Notes under the pieces: model-generated
The model's database searches: none
What the model was told of the DNA's origin: nothing
Seen by the model: the letters and a program-made list of their open reading frames with translations, nothing else
Assembly: GCA_037903475.1 (NCBI GenBank)
Contig: JBAJFG010000079.1
Span: 310,001-374,000 of the forward strand
Source: Ancylostoma caninum
Lineage: Eukaryota; Nematoda; Chromadorea; Rhabditida; Ancylostomatidae
Direction: 5' to 3'
DNA length: 64,000 bases
Shown here: positions 1 to 29,728 of the stretch, in pieces
How positions within the stretch are numbered: the stretch's first letter is position 1
How the letters are laid out: every line of letters starts with the position of its first letter
Position numbers and translations under genes: made by a program

Positions 1-5
1 ATCTA

Positions 6-1585
6 CAGTGCGTTTCATAATTATAGGGACACCCGATTTTTTGCTGTAGCGAGCTTCACCGTGAACCAATCGATCTGATTTTTTCTTCATTCAATTCAGG
101 ATGTGAAATTACCTCTAGAGACATATTTTCCGTTAACATCATCAATATATAAGATTTTTATAAAGAAAGATAGAAAAACCAGTGTTTCAAAATTATAGGG
201 ACACTTGGAATTGATAAAACGATTTACCCAGAAAACGGAATCTGTCAGTGCAGTTGTTACCAGTGGGTTATTCCCTATCCAGTGCCAATCCGAACCTTTG
301 GTTCTTCAAACTGGTAAAGGTGTTCCAGATGAGGTTCGGCCCAACATCGACCTTAGTTTCTTGAACTGTGCTTTAAAGTTTTTTAGCATAAAAGTTCTAG
401 ACGCATTAAGCATGGAACCATCTAGAATTTGTCGTAGAGCCATTTTCCGCTAGAAATGAGTTTTATAAGTGCTTTTCAAGTACAAGGCGTCGAGTTTGTG
501 GCACCTTTATCGTGCTGTGGTGCCTTGACCCACGGGGATAACTGTACTTTCTTGAACCAAAGCAAACTTTTGTCAACGTTAACCACTCAGATGTAATGTA
601 GAATGATCACAAAGGATCTGTCGAATGCCTCTATGTTGAAATCTAGTGAATTCCAGTTGATACAAAGACTTTGAACAACTTACGCCGTGCGCGACATGAC
701 ATGCTCGAACAAGCTATTTCGCCTCCCAAGAACCGTCTTGGGAAACTAATTCTTTTCTCCAGAAAGATTATCTGATCTTATGAATAAGAGAGAATTTGAT
801 CGATTCGAACAGAAAAGATGCCTTATTGAAGAATTAAGACCATAATTATGTTTCCTTTTTATGATGGGGTTGAGGAGGCGACTATGTGCAGTATCGATTG
901 GATCTCGGGCATGTCGTAGGCTGTTCATCGCTTTTGTATCAATTAGAATTTAGAACAGTGACATTTAACAAATCCTGTGTGATCATTCTACATCACATCT
1001 GATTGATTATCGTTGACAAAAATTTGCTTTGGTCTAAGAAAGTGCAGTTATCCCCGTGGGCCAAGGCACCACAGCACGATAGAGCTGCCACAAACTCGAT
1101 GCCTTGTACCATGAAAAACGCTTGTGAACACTCATTCCTAGCGGAAAATGGTCCTAAAACAAATTCTAGATGGTTCCATGCTTAATGCGTCTAGAACTTT
1201 TATGCTAAAAAACTTTAACACACTGTTGAAGAAACTAAGATCGATGTTGAGCCGAACGTCTTCTGGAACGCCTTCACCAGTTTGAAGAACTGAAGATTTG
1301 GATTGGCACTGGATAGGGAATAACCCACTGGTAACAACTGCTCTGACAGATTCCGCTTTCTAGGTAAATCGTTTCATCAAGTCCAAATGTCCCTATAATT
1401 TTGAAACACTGGTTTTTCTATCTTTCTCTATAAAAATCTTATATATCGATGATGTTAATGAAAAGTATGTTTCTAGAGGTTATTTCACATCCTGAATTGA
1501 ATGAAGAAAAAATCAGATCGATTGGTTCACGGTGAAGCTCGCTACAGCAAAAAATCTGGTGTCCCTATAATTATGAAACGCACTG
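6..1585. mobile_element. Near-palindromic (fold-back) TA-flanked DNA transposon
   Basis: The two ends are inverted copies: the left end begins CAGTGCGTTTCATAATTATA and the right end is its reverse complement. TA dinucleotides flank both ends (4-5 and 1586-1587), as in Tc1/mariner insertions. The inverted arms continue inward to about 620-720 on the left and 890-965 on the right, so almost the whole element can fold on itself. No transposase is visible, so it is non-autonomous. It sits inside the integrase region of the minus-strand Ty3/Gypsy relic that resumes at 1588. The superfamily is inferred from the TA target and the CAGTG ends only. Confidence 0.85.
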
Positions 1586-1587
1586 TA

Positions 1588-3330
1588 TTTCCGTTTCTGC
1601 TTCTTCCGATTTCTAAGACGTCAACACCGATCACTTCAAAGGGTTTTGTGACTGTGAAGGGTTTTAAAGGAGGAATTTCCATGGTTTCGTTGTTTGCGAG
1701 CAAGCAATTTTTGCATTCCTTGCACCATTTCGAGATGTCCTGTTGCATCCCTTCCCAGTAGATGATGCGCTTTAGCTGCTAGCGAGTTTGGGCGCGTTGA
1801 AGTGTCCTGCGAGTCTTCCTGCGTGTTCTTCGTCGAACAGTTCACGTCTTTTGGATTTGGGTACCACTTTGGTCATAGAACCATCTGCCTTCTTCCACTT
1901 GCTATTGTTGTTATTATCGGTCCGTAATCAGCATCCGTTCTTGGAGCTATAGGTTTTCCGTGGCTACCTCGTTTAAGACCTTTATTTCTTCTGCGCCATC
2001 TATCCTGACCTCGTCCTGATCGGAGTAGTGACGAATACACGGGATAAAGCGTCAGTGACTTTGTTCTCTTCGCCCCTGACATACTCGATAGTCAAGTAAT
2101 ATGTCTGTACTTCCAGAGCCCACCTGATCACTCTTGCAGACACATCGTTCCTTTTGAACAACGTGGTTAAGGGCTGATGATGCGTACAATCGTCTTCTCT
2201 CCAAATACGAAGAAGTGTTACTTTTTAGTGTTACTTTTTTTTAGCGCGAAGACGATTGCAAGTGCTTCCAGGTCTGTTATGTGATATCGCTTTCCAGCGC
2301 TCGACAATTTTTTGGAAGCGAAGTGCAATGGGTGGAGCATTTTGTTGGCGCCTTCTTGGCAAAGGACAGCTCCAACTCATAGGTTGCTCGCGTCAGTGTA
2401 TACTATGAACGATTTTTGACCCGTTCTTGCTCCCTCCATGACCGGTTGTCCCAGGATTGGAGGATATGGTTTCTTTCAGCCTTTCGAACGCCTCCGTGGC
2501 TTCATTGTTCCAGATGAAAGGAGCTTTTGAGCTTGTGAGTCCATACATTGGTTTTGCGATCTTCGCGAAGTTTAATACAAAGCTGCGGTAGTATCCACGC
2601 CTGCCCAGAAGGGCGCGCAGCTCATTGAGCGTTGTTGGACGTGGGTAGTTGACTATTTTGCTGACTTTATCGGGGCCCATATTTATGCCGTTCTCATTCA
2701 GGATAAGTCCCAGATATGCCATACTTTTTTGTGCAAGTAAGCATTTTTGTGCTTTCAGTCGCAAATTTGTCTTCCTGAATGTCTGGAATACTTTTCGTAG
2801 TAATTTCATATGGCGTTCTTCAACGTCAGTGGCTATTAGGATGTCGTCAATGTAGACGAATACTCCTCTCCCAAGAGGTCTTTTAGCACGGCATCCATGA
2901 GGCGTTGAAATACTGCCTGTAATGTGCATAACCCGAATGGAAGGAGAAGGAATTCGTATATGCCTTCAGGCGTGATGAAAGCGCTTTTTCTTTGTGCTTC
3001 TTTTGACAGTTTCACTTGCCAATAGCCAGACGCCATGTCTGAGGTGCTGAAGTACTTTCTCCCACCTAGACTCGAAGTATCGTGTCGATGGTTGGCAATG
3101 GGTATGCATCTTGACGCATTTCTTTATTCAAAGCCCTGTCATCTACGCAAAGTTTGATCGTTTTGTCCTTTTTCTGCACTAGGACAATTGGTGACGCCCA
3201 ATCGGAGGAAGATTTCCTGAAGTGTGTTAAACCGCTCACCGTCCATAGGCTCTTGCGGCCTCCCCATGAGTGCTTTTCTGTTGGCTTCAAGGAAGTTGCG
3301 ATACTCCATATTACGATCTCGCTCAATCTG
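1588..3330 (-). pseudogene. Degenerate Ty3/Gypsy LTR-retrotransposon pol (RT, RNase H, integrase)
   Basis: Read on the minus strand from high to low coordinates, the order is reverse transcriptase, RNase H, integrase, the usual Ty3/Gypsy order. RT blocks: a SPIVLVQKKD stretch near 3170-3200, PLPTIDTIL near 3080, FITPEGIYEF near 2960 and the catalytic YIDD box near 2850. RNase H: a VYTDAS block near 2390, a TDLEAL block near 2270 and a DALSRV block near 2040. Integrase: a zinc-finger CKECKNC block near 1705 and the start of the DDE core (VIGVDVLEIG) near 1630. Frames shift and stops intervene (for example within RNase H near 2380 and 2230), so it is a pseudogene. The integrase is cut at 1587 by the fold-back transposon; the rest would lie left of the window. 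The assignment rests on motif order and is solid for the superfamily, not for the clade. Confidence 0.88.
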
Positions 3331-4581
3331 AAAATCTTCCTCTATGAGGCGTTCGATGGCCTCTATCAGATCTTCGTTATTGATCTTTAGACGCGGACAG
3401 GAACGCGTAATTAGGCCTCATCGGGTTTTACACTTTTAACGAACTCATCAAACATGGTTAGTACATGTTCGACTTTAGTAAAAAATTTGCCGAGAGACTC
3501 ATCTACTTTTACTGTTATCCCTTTTACAATTCTTTTTAAGACACTCACCGCAGCATTGTTGTTTGCGAGAGGCTGCTTCTGCTCAGCTACCGTTACCGCA
3601 GCCATTCAAGAGGCGTCTTCAGCACTCATCTGCAACAGCCTTAGTTTACTATTGACCTCTGCTAGTTGCACTATTCACGAACAGAACGAGCGTATGATAT
3701 GCGGCACCCATGGTATGCGCGGAAATCGTTTTCCGATCGATATTCAGCTAATGCAACGATCGATAACGCGCAATACGGCAGATCAATCTCTAATTATGCT
3801 CTCAGGTTGAGTCTTTTGTGGCCTCGATCGATACTTGGTCAGCTTAGGGCGCGACCGATAGGATCGCGTAATGACCAGTTATCAGTCGATACCCGGGCAT
3901 CGCACCTTTTGGTGGACGATGGTAATTTAGAAGGATCGGGAAACGGTTTCCACTTGACCTTTTCAAACAAAACCCTACGCCTTAACCTTAGAAGCAACTC
4001 TGCGTGTGCATCTATGGCTCTCGGGTGTGAGGCTGGCCACCTTGTAAGGTTCAAGTGACTCTAGGTTGAGACTTCTGTTTAGTGAATCTTTTTCTTCCTC
4101 GATCGTGACTTTTTCAGGACGTCTAGTGCGTTACAATGATCACCCGGATCTTTCACCGAAAGCAGCACAAGGCACAACTTCGACGAGAACCTCTTTAATT
4201 GGTTCAAAAAAAAAGAAAACCAAATAAACAAAGTTAAATAGGAATAGGAACTAAATATGAACTAGGTGTAGACAAAATAAAGACACAATGTACCCGAAAA
4301 TTCTTCTGAAGTAGATGGTCCAGGTCGGGATAATAATTAGGAACTCAGAAGGCGAATGAGAGCAACGTGTGCGAGGTAAGGCGAGAATGGACACGGAACA
4401 GAAAAAGATCACGAGAAAAAAATGATTTCGCCGCACGCGCGGCCCGAGGGTCCGAGAGTGACGATTTCGAAATCGAAGTTCGAAGCGCGACGGAGGGTTT
4501 CGTGCACCTGTGCATCTAAACAAATTTGATTTGCGATTGTTTTCGCGTTTGCTCTACCTTATCTTTTAGAACAAGGAATAA
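3331..4581 (-). other. Region upstream of the Gypsy pol; possible gag remnant, no clear gene
   Basis: This should contain protease, gag and the 5' LTR if the retroelement were intact. Minus-strand open stretches occur at 3411-3605 and 3839-4054, but I see no zinc knuckle, no protease DSG/DTG motif and no direct-repeat LTR partner inside the window. A primer-binding site was not recognised. Confidence 0.3.
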
Positions 4582-5006
4582 TTAAAGGCAGCACTCACGG
4601 AAATATTTGGGTTAAAGATTTCTCACTATATAGGGGTTTTTAAGGACGATGAACTCATTGGCAACGTTGAAGTAGCATGAAACACGCGAAAAACACAGAG
4701 AATGATGGCGGTATTCCATGTGTGCCCACAGCGAGGACGGGTGTTCCCTGATTGGTCCCGCCACGGAACCCTGCAAATGGTACGAATTTCATGAACAAAC
4801 CCCCGCTGAACCACATGCGGCACACACCCTGTGAACGGCGTTAGTTGGCGCGACGGAACCCTAATGCCCGGCAGATGTGCCCACGGCAGTATCTTCGCAG
4901 GTAGGCGGCCATTCAAGTTCAACTTACTGTTGCGATTGTAGAGCTACCGGTGACCTGGTAGGCGACTCATTTCAGAAGTGAAAATTTCCGTGAGTGCTGC
5001 CTTTAA
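4582..5006. mobile_element. TTAA-flanked MITE
   Basis: Inverted ends AAGGCAGCACTCACGGAAAT (left) and its complement (right) are bounded by TTAA at 4582-4585 and 5003-5006. TTAA duplication is typical of piggyBac-type elements, so the 425-bp unit is probably a non-autonomous piggyBac-like MITE. It has no plausible coding sequence. A lone matching end lies at about 57124-57146. Confidence 0.65.
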
Positions 5007-5458
5007 ACGTGGAAGCTCTCAGCCGCATTATTTACTCACTCACAGCTGGAAGCATTGTTCTGGAGAATTTTCATAATCTAAAATAGGGGTATGTGCGTTT
5101 GTCCATTTAGTCGGAAAAGTGTCAGCAAAAGTATGCTAGGTACTAGTGAGCGCTACCTTGTTTATTATTATTTTGAGCACTCCGTTTGGGAGACTGGTAT
5201 AGGAGACGAGCAGATTATTGCGCTCAGAATGGTTCATGTATGTTTTTTACCCAAGGAAGAAAAATTTCCATTGTTTCGAGCACCAAAACATCTGAAAATT
5301 TGAGTTCTTTTAGAGATAGACTCGGGTTTTGCGTTAGCTTACCAAACGAAGACGTCAATTTAGTGCCTCATCGACAGAAGTCTAGTTAGCACAGATGACA
5401 GATTTAGCTTTTTTTATGGTTCGCATTGCGGATATCGTCGTGGTTCAACCTACTCCGA

Positions 5459-5669
5459 GGGTATGTATCATCGTGAGGGAAAACGGGGCGTGACGCGGTT
5501 CTGCGATTGGTTCGTTCAAATCTTGCTCCCGCCCAGATCGGTTGACTCGTTCCCTTCGCGCGCGATTCCACTATACTTGATTATGCAAATTTTGAATGGG
5601 TCCAAGGACGAGTTGACCGTGATGGGCGGGAAGTCTCCGCGTCGTTTTCCCTCACGATGATACACACCC
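5459..5669. mobile_element. 211-bp MITE, copy 1, with 9-bp target duplication
   Basis: The terminal inverted repeat reads GGGTATGTATCATCGTGAGG at the left and inverts at the right. The flanks carry an exact direct repeat CTACTCCGA (5450-5458 and 5670-5678). A 9-bp duplication and GGG-starting ends fit Mutator-like MITEs. A second copy of identical length, in the opposite orientation, is at 16254-16464. Confidence 0.8.
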
Positions 5670-5679
5670 CTACTCCGAA

Positions 5680-6083
5680 GTTTTTGCCAGCAGTGGATCC
5701 GCGGTTCGTCCGAGGTAAGGAGTCGGTTAGCCTTCGCCGGCATGTGTGAATCCACCGCGGGAATAGTGCGGATTTACCGAGGGCATGTGCGGGTGAACTG
5801 CAAAATATGTGCTTTAATGGTACTTAATATCGCAGGTAAACTACTTGGTGTGAAGTGACTTTTGAGCTATGCGGAGGCCATTCATTATCGAGTATACTAT
5901 TAAGTTGCTGCAAAAGAAATGGCGCGTTTTTTGGGTTGGCCTTATTTTTTCCATAACTTTAATGAATGGAGACATTGACGGACGATACAGTTCCTTTGAC
6001 TAGCAGAAGTCATTGCTCATTGTATGAGCAGGTCACTGAAGTCCTGCGCAGAGAACTCGCAAAACTGAGAAGCAAAAAACGAG
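5680..6083. other. Unassigned spacer
   Basis: No ORF with recognisable similarity, no tandem repeat and no inverted ends were seen. Confidence 0.4.
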
Positions 6084-8266
6084 AAAATTTTTAATCTGTG
6101 GTCATCAAATTGGCAAATCTTTCCCTATGAGGCAGAGATAATGGGAACTGGTAAACCAAATTGTTCTATGAGATAAATAAAAATCTTGAATTGCCTAATT
6201 TTCATTTGTTTATTTTTTAAATTATCTCTAATATTAATATTGATCGAATGATGTTTAAATGAATATTATTACTAATTTGCTTGAAGGGAATGTTTGGCGA
6301 TACAAAAGGCAAGAGAATCTGTTGGCATATGACTAGATTTGCTTGGCGGTGCAAATGGCAAGGTTTATATGCCAACATCGGACTTCCAGTCTTCTCGTGA
6401 TCCTAGCGTTGCTCGAAAATTCTTCTTCACACATATACATATAAGGAATGTTTATACTTTTTCGCGACGCGACGGCGTCGCGGCGACGGCCACGACACGC
6501 GCGACGCGATGGGTAACGAAGCCGTCGCGTCGCACCGTCGCGCCATGCTGAACGTCGCAAACTTACGTACCCACATAAAATTACATGCAAACCCCGATTT
6601 AGCGGGGATTTTGAGTTTCTACGAACTGTTTTGAACCTCATTTTACCATTTGTAGCCTGGAATGTTCAGAAAACAGTTCTCAGCGATTTTCAGTGGTGAT
6701 CTTTGCGATGGCTGCAATTTTGCACAGTGTTCTTCGCCAAAGATGTTTGTTTTCAGGATATGGAAGAACACATTGCAGGTCTTTCTCATTTATTTGTTCA
6801 GATTTTTTTTTGCATTTGAGTTATCATTTGAGTTAGAATAGTTTTCTTCTATGCATACATTGTTTTAGTCCCGTGCTTCGAAGTGTTGTGTTTTTCCCCG
6901 TTCACGTGTCTTCTAGTAGTACTGCCAGGGATTTCTTTTGAGATATACGTTGTTCTAGTGTCTCGATTTGATGTTTTCTGGTTCTTTGCTGATCGGATGT
7001 GTGATTTTCTGATCAAGTTGATAGTTTCGTTTCACTAAGTCACGTTCTAGCCCCGCGCTTTTGATCTTCTCTAATCTTTCACTGGTTAGACGTGTTATTT
7101 TGTGATTTCTGTGGGGTGGGGGTGGGGGTCTTGCACGGATTTCACAGCACAACCACACCGGAATGTGAAAAATCATAAGTGTAGGAGCACAGAACTACCT
7201 TACATTCACCTGTGAATCACTAACGCTGTTCTGAAGCACCTGTACAACAATGTCAACGTGAAAGGGAAACGATTCCGATAACTCAAATTCAAAAGAAAAT
7301 CTCTATATCAATATATGGATGGAACGTCTATACCTACATTGTGTTCTTCCACAGCTCGGCTGGCAAGTTGTAAGTGAAAAGCTCTCGTAAACAGCAGGCA
7401 ACATTAGGAACCTAAAAAGCTCTCAATATCCCTACCTGAAACGCACACGACGCGTCCAAGTTCGTTCACGCTCACATCTACAACTGAATTCGTCTCATTC
7501 CATAGGTTTTGGGCCAAACCACTCGAAAAACTATGGAACAGTGGCCAACTCCAGTGCGCAACATCAGCTATCAGCGGAACCATCGCGTCGCGTCTGCCAG
7601 CAGGCGCGACGCGAATTCGTCCCATCGCGTCGTTTTTCAAGAAAAAAGTATAAACAGGGCGCGACATCGCCCCGCGACGTCCCGTCGCGGTGGGAAATGC
7701 CAACTACCACATCGCGACCATTGTTTGCGCATACATGCACTCGGGACCCACCGCATTTGAACAGTTTGCTGGGTCGCGACGGTCGCGTCGCGCCGAAGTA
7801 TAAACACTCCTATATGCAAAGCTATCTTCCAATGCAATGATATATTCTCCCGTCATCAAAGCTGAGATGCGTGTCGGGGGTGTTGGGATAGTTGAGCCGA
7901 TCCAACTAATCAAGGTCTGCTTGGAAATTTATTATAACAAAGCGCATCTATCAATAAGAGGAAGTGAGCTGGTCGAGGATTAAAATTATAAAAATATTAA
8001 TTTAAATGTTAAATGGCTAGTGGTGAGTAGCAGAAAATATTTTCATCATCTTCATTTCCCTTCAATCAAATTAGTAATAATGTTTATTTAAACATCATTT
8101 GATCAATAATAAATATTAGAGATAATTTAAAAAATAAACAAATGAAAATTAGGCAATTCGAGATTTTTATTTATCTCATAGAACAATTTGGTTTACCCAG
8201 TTCCCATATTCTCTGCCTCATAGGAAAAGATTTGCCAAACTTGATGACCAGAGATCAAAAATTTTC
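6084..8266. repeat. 2.2-kb fold-back repeat with CG-dense palindromic cores
   Basis: Outer arms at 6084-6292 and 8054-8266 are inverted copies of about 210 bp (for example TTTGCCAA, the AAATAAACAAATG block and ATGATGTTTAAAT match in inverse). A second inverted pair lies inside: 6436-6490 and 7783-7830 share a GTTTATACTT block joined to CGCGACGCGAC runs. Between and around them are clusters of CGCGACG/CGTCGCG words (6463-6545 and 7583-7800), far richer in CpG than the surroundings. The centre (about 6600-7580) has only an uninteresting G-run near 7111-7130. No transposase is present. It may be one composite fold-back or a nested pair of MITEs. Confidence 0.7.
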
Positions 8267-9169
8267 CTGCCAGAGCGCAGCGAAGCGGCGCTCTGGCTCG
8301 GGGTTCTTCTTTTTTCAGACTTTACCTGGCTCGGTAAGAAATAGATGAGTTGATCTGAACGTTAGTGTTACAGATGCTCCTCTCACAGATAGAATAGTTA
8401 CATAAATTCATATCTATTAGAAATCTGTGCCTAATTTCGAGTTTCCCTCCTGTTACATAAGAATATTTCGATGTGTTAGAATTCTTCTGGTATCTCTTCA
8501 ATAATTTGTTTCAGTGAGTAATTTTTTTGACAAGGTCTTCATGTTGTGCTGTTGACTGAAAAAGCCTTTTGTGTATTGTATTTTTGTATTGGTGATATTG
8601 CGTGTAGGAAGATGTAGCAATACGATCGATGTGCGTTCTGACCCAAATAATGGACGAGTGCACCTCCTCCGATGAGCCCCAATGTATAATAGTTGGTGGC
8701 ATGCGTTGAGTGTCTGTCCTCGCGTACTCTGCATCTTGACGGAGTATTCTCTATCCAGCTTAAGCGTTTAGGAGGGAATTGATCAATACACGCATAGAAT
8801 TACGGATAGAAATCACTGTTCTGATCAAAGCGCGTTCTCAGATGTTCTTTAATCGAGGCAAAAGTGTAGATGTGAACGTAAATCTTGACGATGGAAAGTG
8901 CATTTGCACCTATTTTCGGATTAGATTTACACGCCAACTTCAAAAGACCGTCACTTTTTGCAGATCTTTATTCTTCTACTCTTGTTTTGAGAATTTTTTG
9001 AGTTCAAAAGGTTTTGGGCATTCGATAAGGCATGTTTTTGCTGTTTGATCATGTCCTAAAACCTAGAGAAGAAGCAGACACGAAGATATAGCATTCAGGT
9101 CTTCCATGTGTGAGTACCAACGTTCTTTTGTTATCTGATTTGACGAAAGAAAAGCTTCCGACCATATTA
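8267..9169. other. Unassigned spacer
   Basis: A short hairpin GCCAGAGCGC / GCGCTCTGGC flanks the end of the fold-back near 8270-8302. Otherwise nothing gene-like was recognised. Confidence 0.4.
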
Positions 9170-10441
9170 TTAGGTGCGTGCAAAAGTTTCGGGGCAGTTG
9201 GTGGTATTTCACAGTTCGACGTCTTTTTGCTCCTTGCGTTTGCGATATCCTGCAACGGTTTTATGTATGCTGGTAGCCTAAAACATCTGCTACCTATACC
9301 ACTTTTGGCTCAGGTCTACGTCACAGCGTTGCTCTGTTTTGGGTGTAAAACCAATGCTATGAGCAGTACAATAATTTGGGGGATTTCTCCTCATGAAGTC
9401 AAATCTAAACAGTCAACAAGAGAAGCGACCCATAGCATCAATAATGCGTTTGTGGAGAGTATGTTCTCTGAAACGCCGGGTGCTCGAAGTTTCCTAAGAA
9501 TGCTGAGCGAAGATGAGAGCCTGGAAAGTAGTTCACAAGTTGGTCAGAGATTTCGTCAACGCAAAGGCGCCAAGAAAGAGCAGGTTGAACCAGACCTTGT
9601 GCAAAGCACGCAGGACATTAGGGGGAATTGAGTCAACAATGGCTCGTCACTTGAAGAAAATCGGTAAGAAGAGGAAGGGGAGTAGATGGATTTTGCGTGA
9701 AATGAGCGAAGAGCACCAACGTCCACACTGGCAAGTCTGCAGATATTCGACCTTCAGATTTCCCAACAATTCGTTTCATGGAAGAATTGTTATTGTTGAT
9801 GGAGAATGGGTCAGGTCCGACAATGGGAGGAGGTCATCCCTAAGTCCGGGCTCCTGCCATCCACATAGAAAACGACCGAACCATCACTACCTTCTTTAAA
9901 AGAATTTTGGCCTTCCATGGTCAGCAACCTGACTCATCTGCAATGAATTTTTTTCTAATGAATGCACAATAATCGCCCTTTAGTATTTTCTTTTCCCTAA
10001 AGTAATCACAGGAAAACTCTTAAGCATAGGGCCGACACGGGCGGAAATATGTTGTCTGTTCCGGCTGTGGGATAACGCACACCAGCATGATGCAGTGCCA
10101 ACCGTATAAAGAATTGGCCATTCGTGCTCCGAAATTCTAGCCTAACCTATATTACTCCTTATACCTGTCTCTAACAGATACCCCCATTTCAACCTTCTAT
10201 GGCTTTACCCCCGCTGTAAAACTTTTAATGAACAGACCCTACTGGAAAACGACGTGTGCCACTATTACAGGTGCAGACCCGTCAAATTTCTAGCTTCTGG
10301 AAAAATCTTTTTTGTGCCATATTGGCAACATTACGCAGATGCTAACACTTTTTGTTTTGAACAAAAATGCTGACTTTGAGGCAAGTTATGGCGTTCTGAG
10401 AAATTAGATGCAACTGCCCCGGAACTTTTGCACGCACCTAA
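9170..10441 (+). mobile_element. Mariner transposon (1272 bp, decayed)
   Basis: The ends are inverted: TTAGGTGCGTGCAAAAGTTT at the left, and its complement with small changes at 10411-10441. TA flanks both sides (9168-9169 and 10442-10443). The length is typical of a full mariner element (about 1.3 kb). It encodes a broken transposase, annotated separately. Confidence 0.88.
9359..10390 (+). pseudogene. Mariner transposase pseudogene
   Basis: Translation begins MSSTIIWGIS at 9359 and proceeds through an HTH-like KQSTREATHSINNAF block. A frame change near 9610 leads to a second block, MARHLKKIGKKRKGSRWI then EMSEEH, and a catalytic-core stretch with FHGRIVIVDGEW where the family has an aspartate (D) after V. 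A DNAHQHDA stretch at about 10071 corresponds to the family's second catalytic aspartate motif. Stops and shifts make it non-functional. Identification rests on motif order within an element that also has mariner ends. Confidence 0.85.
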
Positions 10442-10443
10442 TA

Positions 10444-12120
10444 CCACTTGGCTGAACAACTAGATTTTTTCGTTTGATTTTCTTCATGAGTTGGAGTCAT
10501 AGTATGGGCTCAGTTTTGTTCAGAAACGAGTTTTTCAACGCAAACTGTTTTTCTGCAGTTTCCAAAGTCAATATTCAATGTCGGTATTAAAATGTGCAGG
10601 TTGGCCAAAAATTATTAGTGAATTACAAATTTACAAAATTCTGTACAAGAACTCAATTCCGTCAAACAGAGTTAGATAGGTATTACAGGTAACCCTTATG
10701 AAGCAATACTACAGTTGCTGTGGCTAAAATTTTCTTACCTTGATAGAGTTGAGGACCTCTAAACACGATTTTCCCGGACTTTTTCTCTAGGATTTTAGAA
10801 TCGCCCTAGTCCACGTCGTCGTTGCACACATAGAACTTCTAAGCCTGGTTACCGTTATAGTGCAGAACTCGCTCAATTCACATGAGGAAAAAACTTGCGC
10901 TCGAAAGATTTTGTTTTACAGTGGGACGAAATAGAATGTTGGTTTTGTCTGAGATAGCCGCGCGGTGGCGTCTTTCATCTTCCGAGCGCATGTATCCCCT
11001 GCATGTTTAACATATATTAATCAGCAAAGGGTCTATGAACTACCCTTGAAATTTGAGCTCACGATAATTCACTGTTTTTAGTGTTAAAGTGTTGTATAAT
11101 TTGTGCATGGGTAATTTTCGGCCACCCAGTACGTGTTCACCTTCTTTGAATTTCTTAGGCGCCGGATAGTCTCCCGTCGATTGCGGACTGCCGAGCTCTC
11201 ATCAGCTGCATTTATGCACAATCATTTGTGTCACTCCACAACCATTCCAACCGAGTATTTCTGACGGTAGGACACATTGCGTCTCATCTCAATGATCGCG
11301 GTATAAGAAAAATTCGGAGGTACTCCCTGCTGTTGCAGAGCTGTCCCTTGATGTGGAGAGGCAGAAGAATATCGCTGTTTAGTATCGTTTGATATACATC
11401 ATATTTGATATATTCGTCATTTGCGTGTGCTGTTTTTTCTGTTTATCCGGAACAATTTCTGAACTAATCGATTCTGACGTATGTCAGTGATTTTACCAAC
11501 CTTGCTTTATTTACCTCACATCTCTTAGTGCGGGGCACGAGAATAAAGCCAGAGGAGGACGAAATATTCACAAGGAACCATCTGAATGGTTGTTTTGTCG
11601 AAGCTTTTGGATCAACTGACGTTTCGCAGGAAACACATACTCGATGTATATCTCCTCAGCTCTACCGCAGTGAGGAAAAGGACTCACCATTGCTGATGAG
11701 CATTGCAGCTCTCATCCTGTCATCTACAGCAAATGCCGTTATGAATGCTTTCCATAAGAATTTTCAATGGTAAAGACATGCTTGGTTTTTTATTTGTGTT
11801 GATGTTTCCGTGAGAAACTATTGAGTTGAAGCAATTTAACTGTTTAAAATTTCTCTTTCGAGTTCGTTCCTAGAAGAAATGGCGAAGAAATACCTAAACT
11901 GGCTTTATTGCAAGAAGGGAATTGGCATTAAATCGTATTTAGAGCATGCTCACATATGTACACATCACAGCATTTCTGAATTTTCGATAACCTAACAGTA
12001 ACCTAGAGTTCCTTGATTACCTCTCTTTAATTTTTCTTTTTGTGAAAACATGCTTCTGCGAAATTATTGCACTTCTGTTCATCAACAACGTCAAAGCAAA
12101 TTGTTGGTTCCAATCCTCAG
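10444..12120. other. Spacer upstream of gene A
   Basis: No coding similarity was recognised. An open stretch at 11528-11773 has no homologue in the second gene copy and no family resemblance. Promoter elements for gene A would lie here, but I cannot point to one. Confidence 0.35.
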
Positions 12121-12127
12121 GTTGAAC

Positions 12128-29728
<17,601 letters not shown>

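Noticed and set aside
5463..5755. Paired open frames beginning with MYHREGKRG
   Set aside because: They are the inverted ends of the 211-bp MITE read on both strands.
11528..11773. Open stretch upstream of gene A as a possible first exon
   Set aside because: No counterpart before gene 2 and no similarity to DUF268 N-termini; the exon at 12128 fits better.
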